64,000 bases of DNA from Sinosporangium siamense (GTDB taxonomy: Bacteria; Actinomycetota; Actinomycetes; Streptosporangiales; Streptosporangiaceae). The notes below the pieces were generated by a model, which was not told the origin of the DNA, did no database searches, and worked only from the letters and a program-made list of their open reading frames with translations. Made by a program: the position numbers and the translations under genes. This document shows, one piece after another, positions 1-8,561 of this stretch. Positions within the stretch are counted from its first letter, which is position 1. Each line of letters opens with the position of its first letter. The DNA lies in assembly GCF_016863435.1 (NCBI RefSeq), contig NZ_BOOW01000007.1, positions 186,001-250,000 on the forward strand. Reading direction: 5' to 3'.

Positions 1-3000
1 GCGTGTCGACCCGCAGCGGCGCGGCGGCGAGCGGCGGGGCGGCGTCCCTGGCGAGCGTCTGCAACGCCGCCACCTGCCCCGGTCCCGTCGGATCCGGGCA
101 CAGCAGCGCGATCTGGCTCTCCACGAGGCCGTGCTCGCCGAGTGCGAGTGCTCGCCCCGGCGGCAGCACCGACGGCAGGTCCTTGACCGGGAATCCCGCG
201 AGCCCGTAGTCGGCGATGTCGCCCATGCGCAGGATCAGCCGGTCGTCGAAGACGGTGGAGATCTGGCCGAGCAGCCCGGACCTGTCGGAGGTGACGACCG
301 CACGCAGCCCCACGGCCGGGCCCTCCCGCAGGATCTGCAGGAAGGCGTCGATCAGACGCCCGTAGTCGTAGCCCTCGAACGCCCCGACGAACCCCTCCCA
401 GCGGTCCAGCATCACCAGCAGCCACGGCAGGCGCGGCCCGCCGCCGGCGCGCATCTCGGCCAGCGAGGCATATCCGGCCTCCGCCAGCATGCGCTGCCGC
501 CGCCCCACCTCCTCGCGCAGCCTGGTGAGCAGCCGCTCCACCCGTTCAAGCTGGTCGCGGGTCACGACCGCGCCGCAGTGCGGCAGCGACACCAGGGGGA
601 GGAGCGCCCCGGAGCCGCAGTCGATCACGTGGAGGTGCACGTCGTCGGCCGATGCGCGGGCCGCGAGCGACCCCGCCATGGTGCGCAGCACCGTCGACCG
701 GCCGGTGCGGGCCGCCCCCGCCACGAGCAGGTGGCCGCCGCGCACCAGGTCCAGCGCCAGCGGCAGCCGGTCCTGGGCCCAGGGCCGGTCGGTCACGCCG
801 AAGACCAGCGGAGGCACTTCCGCGCCGCCGGCGTCGACCGGCTCCGGCAACTCGACCTGCGCCGGCAGCGGCGGCAACCACGGCGAAGGCCGCCGCGCGA
901 TCCCGGCGAACTCCGCCGCCGACGCCAGCGCGTCGGCCAGCATCGACAGGTCGGTGGCCTCCGTGCTTTCCCGTGTGTCGCGTACGGCGGGCAACGGCTG
1001 GCCGAGCGACCGCCAGTCGAGGTCGACCACGCGGATCTGCGCCACCGCGTCCCCCGCCGGGGCCCGGCCGCCCACCCGCGCCGTCTGCACGGCGGTCGGC
1101 CCGCCGCTGCCCGTCAGGACGTAGCAGCGGCCGGGGGTAGAGGTGGAGATGTGCGCCGCGTCGGGCCGGTCGATGACGTCGGACGACTCGGCGGGCTCGG
1201 TCACGCGAAGGGCGATGCGCAGCGAGGTGTTGGCCTGGATGTCGGCGGTGACGACGCCGCCCGGCCGCTGCGTCGCGAGCACCAGGTGGATGCCGAGCGA
1301 ACGGCCGCGCCGCGCGATGTCCACCAACCCGGTCACGAAGTCCGGCAACTCGGTGACCAGCGCCGCGAACTCGTCGATGATCAGCACGAGCCGGGGCAGG
1401 GGTTCGGCGGCCCGGCCCGCGTCGCGCAGCGCCAGATAGTCGTCGATGTCCTTGGTGCCCGAGGCCAGCAGCAGCCGCTCGCGCCGCCGGATCTCCGCCG
1501 CCAGGCTGGAGAGCGCCCGCTGGGTGAGGTGCCCGTCCAGGTCGCTGACCATGCCTACGGTGTGCGGCAGCCGTACACAGTCCTTGAAGGCGGCCCCGCC
1601 CTTGTAGTCGATGAGCACGAACGTCATCTCGTCCGGCGGGTTGGCCGTGGCGAGCGAGGCGATCAGCGTCTGGAGGAGCTCGGACTTGCCGGACCCCGTT
1701 GTGCCCGCGATGAGCGCGTGCGGCCCGTCCACCCGCAGGTCCACGGTGAACGGCCCGTCGGGGCCGACGCCGATCAACGCCTCGGTCGTGCGGGTGCCCG
1801 GACGCCACCGCGAGCGCAGCGTGTGGCCGGTCAGCGACGGCAGGGGCAGCAGGTCGAGCAGCCGCGCGGCGCCCGGGAGGGCGGAGGCGGCGTCGTCGCG
1901 GCTCACGTCGCGGATCGGCGCCAGCGCGCGGGCCAGCCGGTCGCACCAGCCCTGCGACACGCCGTCGGCCAGGATCGGGCCGAGCACGTCGAGGCCGCCG
2001 CCGCGCAGGCGCACCTTCCCGTCGTGGCCGCACTCGGCGACCGTCTCGCACTCCTCGGGCAGGAGCCGCCGGTCCTCGTCGAGGGCCAGCGTGTAGACCC
2101 CGGCGCGCGGGCCCTGCCGCAGCACCTGCGGCATGCCGGGCAGCGCGCGCAGCATCTGGGCGCCGTCGAGCACGACCAGCACGTCGTAGGGGCGCCTGTC
2201 GTAGGTGGAGAAGGCGGGCTCGGCCCCCTCGCGCCGCTGCTCGCCCCACGACCCGCCCATGTCGTCCCAGCTCGCGGGGGTGCGGCCGTTCTTCGGGGCG
2301 TCCTCGTCGAGGCGCTCGTCGATCAGTGACACCAGCTCGGCGACCCGCCGTGCCGCAGTCTCGGGCTCGCCGCCGATCAGCGCCACGCACTCCTCGCCGC
2401 CGTGCGGGGCGCAGTGCGGCAACCAGCGTACGAAGTCCCACTGCTCGGCCCCGTCGGCATGGGCCGACAACACCACCACGGCCAGGTCGCGCGGACTGTG
2501 CAGCGCCGCCGCCTGACCCACGAGCCAGCGGGCCAGGCGCGCCGACACCTGCCGCGGCCCCGTCACGCCCGCGACCCCGAGGCGGCGCATCGCCAGCGCG
2601 ACCGGCACGTCGCGGCAGATCGGCGTCTCCGGCACACGCATGTCCATCGGGGCGCCGCGCTCGGGAACAAGCTCCACCTCGGCCGGCAGGTCGGCCAGTC
2701 CCACGCGCAGCCGCATCGCGTCGGAGTCGTGGATGCGGCGCTCCCACAACCGCCGCCGGGGCCCGGTCGCGGTCAGCAGCACCTCGGCCGGGTCGGGCGC
2801 CGCCGTACGGCGGGCCTCCTCGTCGGCGACCCTGGCGCGCTCCAACTCCGCCTCGAACTCCTCCATCCGCTCTTTGTAGATCTTCATCGCCTGCCGGTGC
2901 TGCTTGCGCCCGTGCCTGCGGTCGCTCCACCACTGGGCGATGAAGATCAGCGGGGTGAGCAGCGCGAACAGCAGGAACATCCAGTTGCCGAAGATGAAGA

Positions 3001-3970
3001 CCATCGTCACGCCGAGCACCGCGGGCAGGAACGCCGCGAGCAGTTGCAGCCGCATGCCCTCGTTCGGCTTCGGCTCGGCCGGCACCTCGAACCTGCGGTT
3101 GCCCTCCGGCTCACGCAACCTCGGCGGGCGGTTGTACGCCAGCCCGCCGTCCGGCCGCGCGTCCAGATGGGCGTCGGGCGGCTCGATCAGCCGCACCGTG
3201 AACACCGACGCCCCGCAGCGGAGCAGCGCGTCCTGCGGCCAGTGCGCCGGTCCCTTCAGCGGCCTGCCCGACAGCGTGGCCTCGGCGTATTCCATCCGCT
3301 CGTTCGACCGCATCGCCTCCCACGGCGTCGCGTCGCCGTTGCGGTCGCCCGGCCTATCGGAATAGTCCTTCTCCTCATAGACCGCGAGGCCCTCGTCCCA
3401 CAACCGCCGCAGCCTGCCGTCGTCGTCCCACGGCACCTCATCGTCCTGCCGCCGGCGCCGCAGCCCCTTCACCTGCACACCGTCGGGCGTCACCCGCATG
3501 ACCGCTGCCTCACCCGGCAACATCGGGTCGGGTACGGCTATCGCACACGCCTTGGCCGCCCCGATCACGTGCGCGCCGAGCCCCACCCGGTGCACCGACC
3601 CCGCCGCCGGGCCTCCCACCACGCGCACCTCGACGACACCGCCGGGCTCCTCGGCGATCGTGAGATTCGCCAGTTTCCCGTCGAGCGTCACGAGATCGCC
3701 GTCCCGGAGCACCGCCGCGGCCCGCGCCTCCGGATCGAGCTCCCGCCCGTCGCGCCACATGCGCACAACCTCGGGCACGGCGTTGCCGTCGAGTCCGTAC
3801 GGTGCCCGCGTCCGAGCGAGTTTGACCACCTTGGCGTGCTTTGCCGGGCGTATTGGCTTCTCGCCTGTGCAGAGGGTGCGGGCGACACCGCCGACGGTTG
3901 TCGTCTCGTCGGCCTCCACCACGACCTCGCGGTCCGACTGCTCCCCGAGCACGGTGAGCATGATCCGCAT
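1..3970 (-). CDS. EccC/EssC-like FtsK/SpoIIIE ATPase with FHA-like N-terminus (3' end outside window)
   Basis: The protein runs off the left edge; about 1,323 codons are visible. The ATG at 3968-3970 was chosen because GGGAG lies about 7 nt upstream. The order is: an N-terminal ubiquitin-like/FHA-like region (about residues 1-200), two membrane helices (about 305-345), then tandem FtsK/SpoIIIE ATPase modules. The first module has a canonical Walker A, GTTGSGKSELLQ, near residue 750 with FVLIDYKGG and LVLIIDEFA after it. The second has GAARTGRSTVLRT near residue 1080, where the Walker lysine is Arg. This architecture matches the motor ATPases of type VII (ESX/Ess) secretion, which translocate WXG100-type proteins across the membrane. 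No WXG100, EccB, EccD or mycosin gene is visible here; partners could lie beyond position 1. A role as a DNA pump is less likely, because there is no FtsK gamma domain in the visible part. Confidence 0.85.
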   Translation of the reverse strand, partial: MRIMLTVLGEQSDREVVVEADETTTVGGVARTLCTGEKPIRPAKHAKVVKLARTRAPYGLDGNAVPEVVRMWRDGRELDPEARAAAVLRDGDLVTLDGKLANLTIAEEPGGVVEVRVVGGPAAGSVHRVGLGAHVIGAAKACAIAVPDPMLPGEAAVMRVTPDGVQVKGLRRRRQDDEVPWDDDGRLRRLWDEGLAVYEEKDYSDRPGDRNGDATPWEAMRSNERMEYAEATLSGRPLKGPAHWPQDALLRCGASVFTVRLIEPPDAHLDARPDGGLAYNRPPRLREPEGNRRFEVPAEPKPNEGMRLQLLAAFLPAVLGVTMVFIFGNWMFLLFALLTPLIFIAQWWSDRRHGRKQHRQAMKIYKERMEEFEAELERARVADEEARRTAAPDPAEVLLTATGPRRRLWERRIHDSDAMRLRVGLADLPAEVELVPERGAPMDMRVPETPICRDVPVALAMRRLGVAGVTGPRQVSARLARWLVGQAAALHSPRDLAVVVLSAHADGAEQWDFVRWLPHCAPHGGEECVALIGGEPETAARRVAELVSLIDERLDEDAPKNGRTPASWDDMGGSWGEQRREGAEPAFSTYDRRPYDVLVVLDGAQMLRALPGMPQVLRQGPRAGVYTLALDEDRRLLPEECETVAECGHDGKVRLRGGGLDVLGPILADGVSQGWCDRLARALAPIRDVSRDDAASALPGAARLLDLLPLPSLTGHTLRSRWRPGTRTTEALIGVGPDGPFTVDLRVDGPHALIAGTTGSGKSELLQTLIASLATANPPDEMTFVLIDYKGGAAFKDCVRLPHTVGMVSDLDGHLTQRALSSLAAEIRRRERLLLASGTKDIDDYLALRDAGRAAEPLPRLVLIIDEFAALVTELPDFVTGLVDIARRGRSLGIHLVLATQRPGGVVTADIQANTSLRIALRVTEPAESSDVIDRPDAAHISTSTPGRCYVLTGSGGPTAVQTARVGGRAPAGDAVAQIRVVDLDWRSLGQPLPAVRDTRESTEATDLSMLADALASAAEFAGIARRPSPWLPPLPAQVELPEPVDAGGAEVPPLVFGVTDRPWAQDRLPLALDLVRGGHLLVAGAARTGRSTVLRTMAGSLAARASADDVHLHVIDCGSGALLPLVSLPHCGAVVTRDQLERVERLLTRLREEVGRRQRMLAEAGYASLAEMRAGGGPRLPWLLVMLDRWEGFVGAFEGYDYGRLIDAFLQILREGPAVGLRAVVTSDRSGLLGQISTVFDDRLILRMGDIADYGLAGFPVKDLPSVLPPGRALALGEHGLVESQIALLCPDPTGPGQVAALQTLARDAAPPLAAAPLRVDT

Positions 3971-4054
3971 CGTGATCTCCCTCAGAGCTTCGTGATCTCG
4001 ACGAAAAGCACCGCACACAAAGTACCGAGGTATCGGGGCATTCGGGATGGTGCG

Positions 4055-4263
4055 TTATCCACATGACATGTCCCCAGGGGGTTTCGGTCGTCAGGGACGA
4101 CTCGCGCTCCTGTGGACAACGCGCGAGCAGGTCGGCGGAGCCTGTGGACAGTCTTGTGGATAAAGAGTGGACCATCTGATGAGGTCCATGGGGATCCGTC
4201 CACTTGAAATGGGCATATGTCGCCCGCAAAGGCTGTGGATCGACTGGCAGGTTCTGTGGAAAG
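4055..4263. promoter_or_regulatory. Cluster of DnaA-box-like 9-mers
   Basis: Within the 575-bp gap between the FtsK-like gene (start 3970) and the anti-sigma-like gene (end 4546) lie six 9-mers of the DnaA-box type. There is a perfect TTATCCACA at 4055-4063 and a perfect inverse TGTGGATAA at 4155-4163. Near matches are TGTGGACAA (4111-4119), TGTGGACAG (4143-4151), TGTGGATCG (4234-4242) and TGTGGAAAG (4255-4263). Five share one orientation. No dnaA or dnaN is nearby, so this is unlikely to be oriC. DnaA-titrating box clusters away from the origin are known in Streptomyces. The rest of the gap shows no gene. Confidence 0.5.
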
Positions 4264-4545
4264 CCGTGGTGAGCGGGCTAGTCGCGGCGCGAAGACCGGC
4301 AGCCGGGCGGCAGAGGGGAGAACCTGGCCGAAAGACGCGTCATTTGTAGGGTTATGTCATGTTCTTAGCGCCAACTGCCTTTTGTGACCCTCTGGTGGGT
4401 TTGTAGAAAACTGGGGAATCCCCTGCCGGTCAATGGAGACACCCGGCAGGTGGGATGGAAGAGCGCTGCCCCCTGGTGCCGTCCCCGATCTCGGGCCGCA
4501 TCGGCGGTCTGGACCTTCTCGCCGTCCAGGACACCGCCGAGGGGC

Positions 4546-5289
4546 TCAGAGAACTTTCACGACGCCTCCGGGGGGGAGGTGCAGGCCGTATTCAAGGGTG
4601 TCGACGGTCACGGTTGCCTTGACCCGCCACGGGTTGGTCGCCTCGACTCGGACGACTCCCGCGTTGCCCTCCAGCTTGAGATCTTCCCCCTTGTCGGAGG
4701 AGACGGTGACCGAGCGTCCCGCCGGCACTTGCACGAGTGCGTAGTATGCGCCGCCGGCGCCCTCAAGGACACCGAAGAAGCCCAGGCCGTCGTCCTGAGT
4801 TGCATCGCAGACCTCGTCACCCTTCTTGCAGGCGAGGTCGAAGGAAATGTAGTCCGAGACCTGCGTGTAGCGCCCGCCGTCCCGGGAGAACCAGAGCGAG
4901 GCGGCCTTGCCGCCGTGTTCGGCCTCCGGCGGGTTGGCCTCCTTGCGGAGCACGGCGACCGAGCCGAGGTCTCCGGCCCGCCCGGAGAGGATCACATCCT
5001 CGGCCGTCACCTTCATGCCGGTGTCGCGGCTGAGGATCGTGTAGATGTCCTCCTCCACACGTGTCGTCGCCGCGATGGGCGGAGGCGGGGGCTCGGCGAG
5101 GAGGCCGGGCAGCGTGACGCCGCCGACGACCGCCGCGGTCGCCACGGCGGAGAAGGTGAGCGCGGCCCTGGCACGGCGGCGGGTCCTGCTGCGGGCGATC
5201 ACGCGCGCGGTCAGCCCCGGGGGCAGGTCGGCGGGTCCCGCGGCGCGGTCCAGCAGGGCGGACAGACGTGTCTCGTCGGTGTCGGGCAT
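4546..5289 (-). CDS. Sigma-factor-associated single-pass membrane protein (anti-sigma-like)
   Basis: The protein has 247 residues. I chose the ATG at 5287-5289 because AAGGAG lies 7-8 nt upstream; an upstream in-frame start would overlap the sigma gene. The cytosolic N-terminus (about 1-40) carries DETRLSALLDRAAG and an Arg-rich stretch, followed by one membrane helix (about 42-65, AALTFSAVATAAVVGG) and a roughly 180-residue extracytoplasmic domain of unknown fold. It starts 13 nt after the SigE-family sigma gene, the usual place for a membrane regulator of that sigma factor. It lacks the HxxxCxxC zinc motif of classic anti-sigma factors, so the anti-sigma role rests on position and topology. 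No family assignment is possible for the outer domain. Confidence 0.7.
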   Translation of the reverse strand: MPDTDETRLSALLDRAAGPADLPPGLTARVIARSRTRRRARAALTFSAVATAAVVGGVTLPGLLAEPPPPPIAATTRVEEDIYTILSRDTGMKVTAEDVILSGRAGDLGSVAVLRKEANPPEAEHGGKAASLWFSRDGGRYTQVSDYISFDLACKKGDEVCDATQDDGLGFFGVLEGAGGAYYALVQVPAGRSVTVSSDKGEDLKLEGNAGVVRVEATNPWRVKATVTVDTLEYGLHLPPGGVVKVL

Positions 5290-5302
5290 GGCGGGTTCTC
5301 CT

Positions 5303-5827
5303 TCAGGCTGATTCACGGCTGGGCGAGGTCGCGCATGTCTCGGCGGGGCGGGGGGCGTCGGTGAGAAGCCCGCGCAACCGTTCGAGACCGCGCGAGGCCT
5401 GGCTTTTCACGGTTCCGGGGGAGCAGCCCAGTTCACGTGCCGTCTCCATCTCGCTGTAACCGAGCCAATAGCGCATGACGACCACCGTCCGCATGCGGGT
5501 CGGCAGCCGGCGCAGGGCGGCGAGAATCCTCGCCCGTTCGTCGCTTTCCCCCATGGCGTCCCGCTTGACAGGTGGATCGGGCATCTCAGGCGCCCGTCTC
5601 GCGACCCAGGGGGAACGCCACCAGCTCGCCATCTGGTTGATGATCGTTCGTCGCACGTACGCCTCGGGCGCGTTGTCCCGGATCCGGTTCCAGCGTGGAT
5701 AGACCTTCACCAGGGCGTCCTGCACGAGGTCCTCGGCCTTGGACCGGTCGCCGGAAACAAGGACGGCGAACCGGAGCAACCGTGCCCCGGCCGACTGGAC
5801 AAACGACTCGAAGTCGTGGTCGGGCAT
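5303..5827 (-). CDS. SigE-family (ECF, group 4) RNA polymerase sigma factor
   Basis: The protein has 174 residues from the ATG at 5825-5827, which has GGAGG 5-6 nt upstream. A start 12 nt earlier lacks a ribosome site. Region 2 is seen in FAVLVSGDRSKAEDLVQDALVKVY, and region 4 in RTVVVMRYWLGYSEMETARELGCSPGTVKSQASRGLERLR. There is no region 1 or 3, as expected for ECF factors of about 170 residues. This is the actinobacterial SigE-family subgroup that directs RNA polymerase to a small stress or envelope regulon. It leads a two-gene unit with the membrane protein downstream and is divergent from the MauA-like cluster starting at 6003. That makes the cluster a possible target, but no paired ECF promoter motif was identified. 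Confidence 0.9.
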   Translation of the reverse strand: MPDHDFESFVQSAGARLLRFAVLVSGDRSKAEDLVQDALVKVYPRWNRIRDNAPEAYVRRTIINQMASWWRSPWVARRAPEMPDPPVKRDAMGESDERARILAALRRLPTRMRTVVVMRYWLGYSEMETARELGCSPGTVKSQASRGLERLRGLLTDAPRPAETCATSPSRESA

Positions 5828-6002
5828 GTCGTCCTCCATGTGTGGTTAACGCGGTGGCCCTTCCATAGGTTGAGAGAGATCTCCTGCGATTCGCGGGGAT
5901 TCCGCGCGTGCGGAGCGGGCCGGAAAGGTGCGGGAAAGCTCGGAGAAAGCCCGGCTGGCAAGGATGCCTCTATCCGAAATCGACCACTAAGAGGCATATG
6001 AG

Positions 6003-6707
6003 ATGTCGCCCACCACGCAAACTCAAACGGCGTTGGCTCCGGACGGCCGGCGGGTCACCGTCACGTGCCAAACCGAGCGGACAGACCCGAACTGGCAATG
6101 GGGCATGCGGCTCACCAGCAAGGTGCTGGCCGTCGGTGTGACCATCAGCGGACCCGGCTACCTCGACCTTCTCACCGAGATCCACGGCCTCACCACCGTT
6201 CAGCAGGTCACCTATCGGGGGCACCCGCTGCTGATCACGGTGGACTCCGCGAATGAGAACTGGACGGTGGGCTGGACGGGTGCCCACCACACCCTGACCC
6301 TGGGCGGTTCCCTTCCCGCACCGGGCCTCGATCTCGTCGTCGGGCTGATGGACCAGCTCACCATCGAAGATCATCCGGATGGCATGGTGGTCTCGCCGCT
6401 CCCCGGCAGCGGGATCGTCATGTGGAGTGTCTCCGGCGTCATGGCGACCGGTGCGGGCCCGATGACGCTCTATCGCCGTGACGAGGCGCATGCCCTCATT
6501 CCCACTCAGCCCGGGGCACGCGTCCAGAACGGTGAAGTCTGGAAGAAGGGATTGGAGATCGGCGAGCGCACGGTCGGGTACAAGTATGTGCACGTCGGTG
6601 CGGACGCCGTCTGCATGATCGACGACCGGGTAGGCAAGATACCCGGAATCACGGCCCAGTCGATGGAAGACGTCCTTTCCTCCCTCAGCGTGCAATGGGA
6701 GCGGTGA
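6003..6707 (+). CDS. Uncharacterised cytosolic protein, first gene of the MauA-like cluster
   Basis: The 234-residue protein shows no signal peptide or membrane segment and was not recognised. It is rich in beta-prone segments (for example VLAVGVTISGPGYLDLL) and has one Cys near the N-terminus (TVTCQTERTD) and one near the C-terminus (ADAVCMIDD). The start ATG follows AAGAGG by about 8 nt. It is separated by only 7 nt from the thioredoxin-fold gene and so probably shares its transcript. Its role in that cluster is unknown; a maturation or carrier function for the exported cysteine-rich protein would fit the context, but this is inference. Confidence 0.75.
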   Translation: MSPTTQTQTALAPDGRRVTVTCQTERTDPNWQWGMRLTSKVLAVGVTISGPGYLDLLTEIHGLTTVQQVTYRGHPLLITVDSANENWTVGWTGAHHTLTLGGSLPAPGLDLVVGLMDQLTIEDHPDGMVVSPLPGSGIVMWSVSGVMATGAGPMTLYRRDEAHALIPTQPGARVQNGEVWKKGLEIGERTVGYKYVHVGADAVCMIDDRVGKIPGITAQSMEDVLSSLSVQWER

Positions 6708-6714
6708 GAGGCGC

Positions 6715-7200
6715 GTGACCAGCGTGCTCATCGCCGCGGTCGTCGTCTCGTGGGCGGCGATCGCACTGCTGACGTTCGGCTACGCCGGACTGGTCGGCCA
6801 GATCAGGGAGCTCCAAGCGCGAGGGAACACCGTACGGCCGAAGGCCTACCCGGACCTCGCCGCTCCCTCGGCCGGCGTGCGCACGGTGGCGTTGACACTG
6901 ACGACGAGTTGCGCCACCTGCGAGACGGTCTTCGACCCCTGGCTCGAAATCGAACGCGAACTGGCCGCGAACGGCCACCGCACCCTGGTGATCAGCATGG
7001 ACGGCTCCACGACGTGGACCTCGCGGGGTGCCCGCTCGGTCGTCCTCGCCGAAGATCTCTCGGCCCCCCTGCTCCTGGCCTATCAGCCGGCCCTGGTGAC
7101 CTTCGACCACGAGGGCAACCTGCTCGCGGCCGATCCGATCGGCTCGGTTGAGGGGCTCCGTCACCACTGCTCCACCCTGCAATCCACCTCCCCGGTTTGA
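6715..7200 (+). CDS. Membrane-anchored thioredoxin-fold protein, MauD/TlpA-like
   Basis: The protein has 161 residues from a GTG start. An N-terminal membrane anchor (about residues 2-27) is followed by a short helix (QIRELQARG) and an extracytoplasmic thioredoxin-like domain. The CxxC motif is in TTSCATCETVFDPW (about residues 63-69), followed by the expected helix, a HRTLVISMDG strand and a conserved-looking proline loop (YQPALVTFD, the cis-Pro position). This layout is that of actinobacterial MauD/TlpA-family disulfide handlers, which form or isomerise disulfides in exported partners. The next gene encodes a Tat-exported protein with six cysteines, its likely substrate. The gene ends 11 nt before that start. 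Confidence 0.75.
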   Translation: MTSVLIAAVVVSWAAIALLTFGYAGLVGQIRELQARGNTVRPKAYPDLAAPSAGVRTVALTLTTSCATCETVFDPWLEIERELAANGHRTLVISMDGSTTWTSRGARSVVLAEDLSAPLLLAYQPALVTFDHEGNLLAADPIGSVEGLRHHCSTLQSTSPV

Positions 7201-7211
7201 TGGAGGAACTC

Positions 7212-7730
7212 ATGAGCTCACTACTAGACCGCATTCCGATCATCACTGTCGAAGCCCAGGCGGGAGAGCAGGCGACCAGTGGCGCCGCACCCGCGGACAG
7301 ACCGGCCTCCGGCGCCGCCTCGACGGGGATGGGGCGGCGCGGTTTCCTTCGCACAGTGGCGGTCGGCGGCACAGCGCTCGCCATGACGGCTCTCGGCTGG
7401 ATCGCCAACGTGATGCCCGCCTACGCCGTGGGCCGCAAAGACCGCCATCCCCGGCATTGCATGGGCGTCAACGTGAGTGGCGACGTCGCCTGCTGGGGGC
7501 GGCAGTACATCAGCGGCTCCTATTGCGGCTCCGACGGCTATCACCGCCTGGACCGCGTGTCCGGCGGCCCCGGCGTCACACTGGACTACAACTGGCAGGC
7601 GGCCTGCGGGGGCTACGCCGGGTGGTACTGGACCAGCGGTGGCCGCCGGATCAACTGCTGGGACGGCTACTACGACGTCTTCGCCGGCGGCATCTACCGG
7701 TCCCGCACCACGACGGCGTGCAGGCGTTGA
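7212..7730 (+). CDS. Tat-exported cysteine-rich small protein, MauA (methylamine dehydrogenase light chain)-like
   Basis: The protein has 172 residues from the ATG at 7212, which has GGAGG 5-6 nt upstream. A Tat signal is clear: MGRRGFLRTVAVGGTAL, with the twin arginines near residue 38, ending near AYA. The mature part (about 105 residues) has six Cys and many Trp/Tyr/Gly. One segment, NWQAACGGYAGWYW, resembles the region around the first TTQ-forming Trp of MauA (WxAxC). MauA normally has twelve Cys and a second TTQ Trp next to a Cys near the C-terminus; here the second Trp is not obvious. It is therefore probably a divergent relative or a look-alike rather than a functional amine dehydrogenase subunit, and no MauB is present. 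It sits directly after the thioredoxin-fold gene. Confidence 0.65.
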   Translation: MSSLLDRIPIITVEAQAGEQATSGAAPADRPASGAASTGMGRRGFLRTVAVGGTALAMTALGWIANVMPAYAVGRKDRHPRHCMGVNVSGDVACWGRQYISGSYCGSDGYHRLDRVSGGPGVTLDYNWQAACGGYAGWYWTSGGRRINCWDGYYDVFAGGIYRSRTTTACRR

Positions 7731-7912
7731 CCCGCCTGACCGCTGTCGACCGGTCCCTCGCCTCCCCGTGGCCGGTGGCGGTCGGGGTCACGGTCTCGTG
7801 CACGCTCGCCGCGCTCGCCGCGGCGAGCGTGCTGAGCGGAGTCATGCTTATAGCGGTGGTGGTCTGCACGGTTGGCATCGTGGCGGGTTACTCCACGTCC
7901 GGCTCGGTTTGA
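7718..7912 (+). CDS. Small two-helix membrane protein
   Basis: The predicted peptide has about 64 residues, starting at GTG 7718 or, with a TTGA start-stop overlap, at TTG 7727. Two hydrophobic helices are visible (SLASPWPVAVGVTVSCTLAA and SGVMLIAVVVCTVGIVAGY), separated by a very short turn. It overlaps the end of the cysteine-rich gene, so translation is probably coupled. No family was recognised. A MauE- or DsbD-like electron-transfer helper would fit the context, but the protein is far too short for those families, so the role is open. Confidence 0.5.
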   Translation: MQALTRLTAVDRSLASPWPVAVGVTVSCTLAALAAASVLSGVMLIAVVVCTVGIVAGYSTSGSV

Positions 7913-7966
7913 AGCCACAATTCAGCGGGTTTGCTGACCTCGTCGGTCTGGCGGGGAACTCGAAAC

Positions 7967-8488
7967 GTGGTCTTCTTCAACCGCGGACTCATGCTGGGCG
8001 GCACGACGACCGGCCTCCTTCTGCTGTTCCCTGCGGCGGTGGCACAGGCGCTCGCGCCGGTCGAGGTCGGGCTGTGGGCCCTGGGCGGACTCACGCTCGT
8101 GGCCGCGGGCTGCGACATGAAACTCCTGCCCTTCCGGTTGCCGCAGAACGGGCGGCAGGTGCCGAGCGACATCATCGTGCGCGCCGACGGGTCCGGGGCG
8201 TTGCAGTTCGGATTCGAGATGGGCACGGGCCTGCGGACCTACGTCCCCACCCACCTGCCTTATCTCCTGGTGGCATCGGTCCTCTTCGTTGTCCCGTGGT
8301 GGGCCGCGCCGCTGGCCGGCCTGGCCTTCGGGTTCGGACGTACGATCATGGTGCACTCGGCGGTGCGCTCGGGGAACGCCGCGACTTGGGATAAGGCGTT
8401 CGCCGCGCGGCGGACACCCATCCTCGGCGTGTGCTGGGCGGCGACACTTGTCGGACTGGCGCTGATCGCCTGGTCGGCCGTCCAATGA
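7967..8488 (+). CDS. Polytopic membrane protein, last gene of the MauA-like cluster
   Basis: The protein has about 173 residues from GTG 7967 (GGGGA about 9 nt upstream); an in-frame TTG at 7931 is an alternative. About four membrane helices are visible: GTTTGLLLLFPAAVAQAL, VGLWALGGLTLVAAG, YLLVASVLFVVPWWAAPLAG and ILGVCWAATLVGLALIAW. Between helices 2 and 3 is a polar segment with FGFEMGTGLRTYVPTH, and after helix 3 GFGRTIMVHS. Size and topology resemble membrane proteins found beside MauD-like genes in actinobacteria, but the MauE signature was not seen. It may supply reductant or stabilise the export or maturation complex; that is inference. Transcription ends at the hairpin at 8562-8598. 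Confidence 0.65.
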   Translation: MVFFNRGLMLGGTTTGLLLLFPAAVAQALAPVEVGLWALGGLTLVAAGCDMKLLPFRLPQNGRQVPSDIIVRADGSGALQFGFEMGTGLRTYVPTHLPYLLVASVLFVVPWWAAPLAGLAFGFGRTIMVHSAVRSGNAATWDKAFAARRTPILGVCWAATLVGLALIAWSAVQ

Positions 8489-8561
8489 GAGCCCGTTTTG
8501 TCGGCCATTTGGTGGTAGGCCGTTTGATGAGAGTCGTCCGGTGAGAGCCGTTCGGTGATGG

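Noticed and set aside
131-2329. Long open frame on the plus strand, over 700 codons
   Set aside because: It is antisense to the FtsK-like gene, rich in Arg/Gln/His/Pro as expected for a shadow frame in high-GC DNA, and has no ribosome site.
4055-4263. Chromosomal replication origin
   Set aside because: Despite several DnaA-box-like sites, dnaA, dnaN and an AT-rich unwinding element are missing here.
7197-7211. Earlier starts (TTG 7197, ATG 7200) for the MauA-like protein
   Set aside because: GGAGG is positioned for ATG 7212; the earlier starts have no ribosome site.
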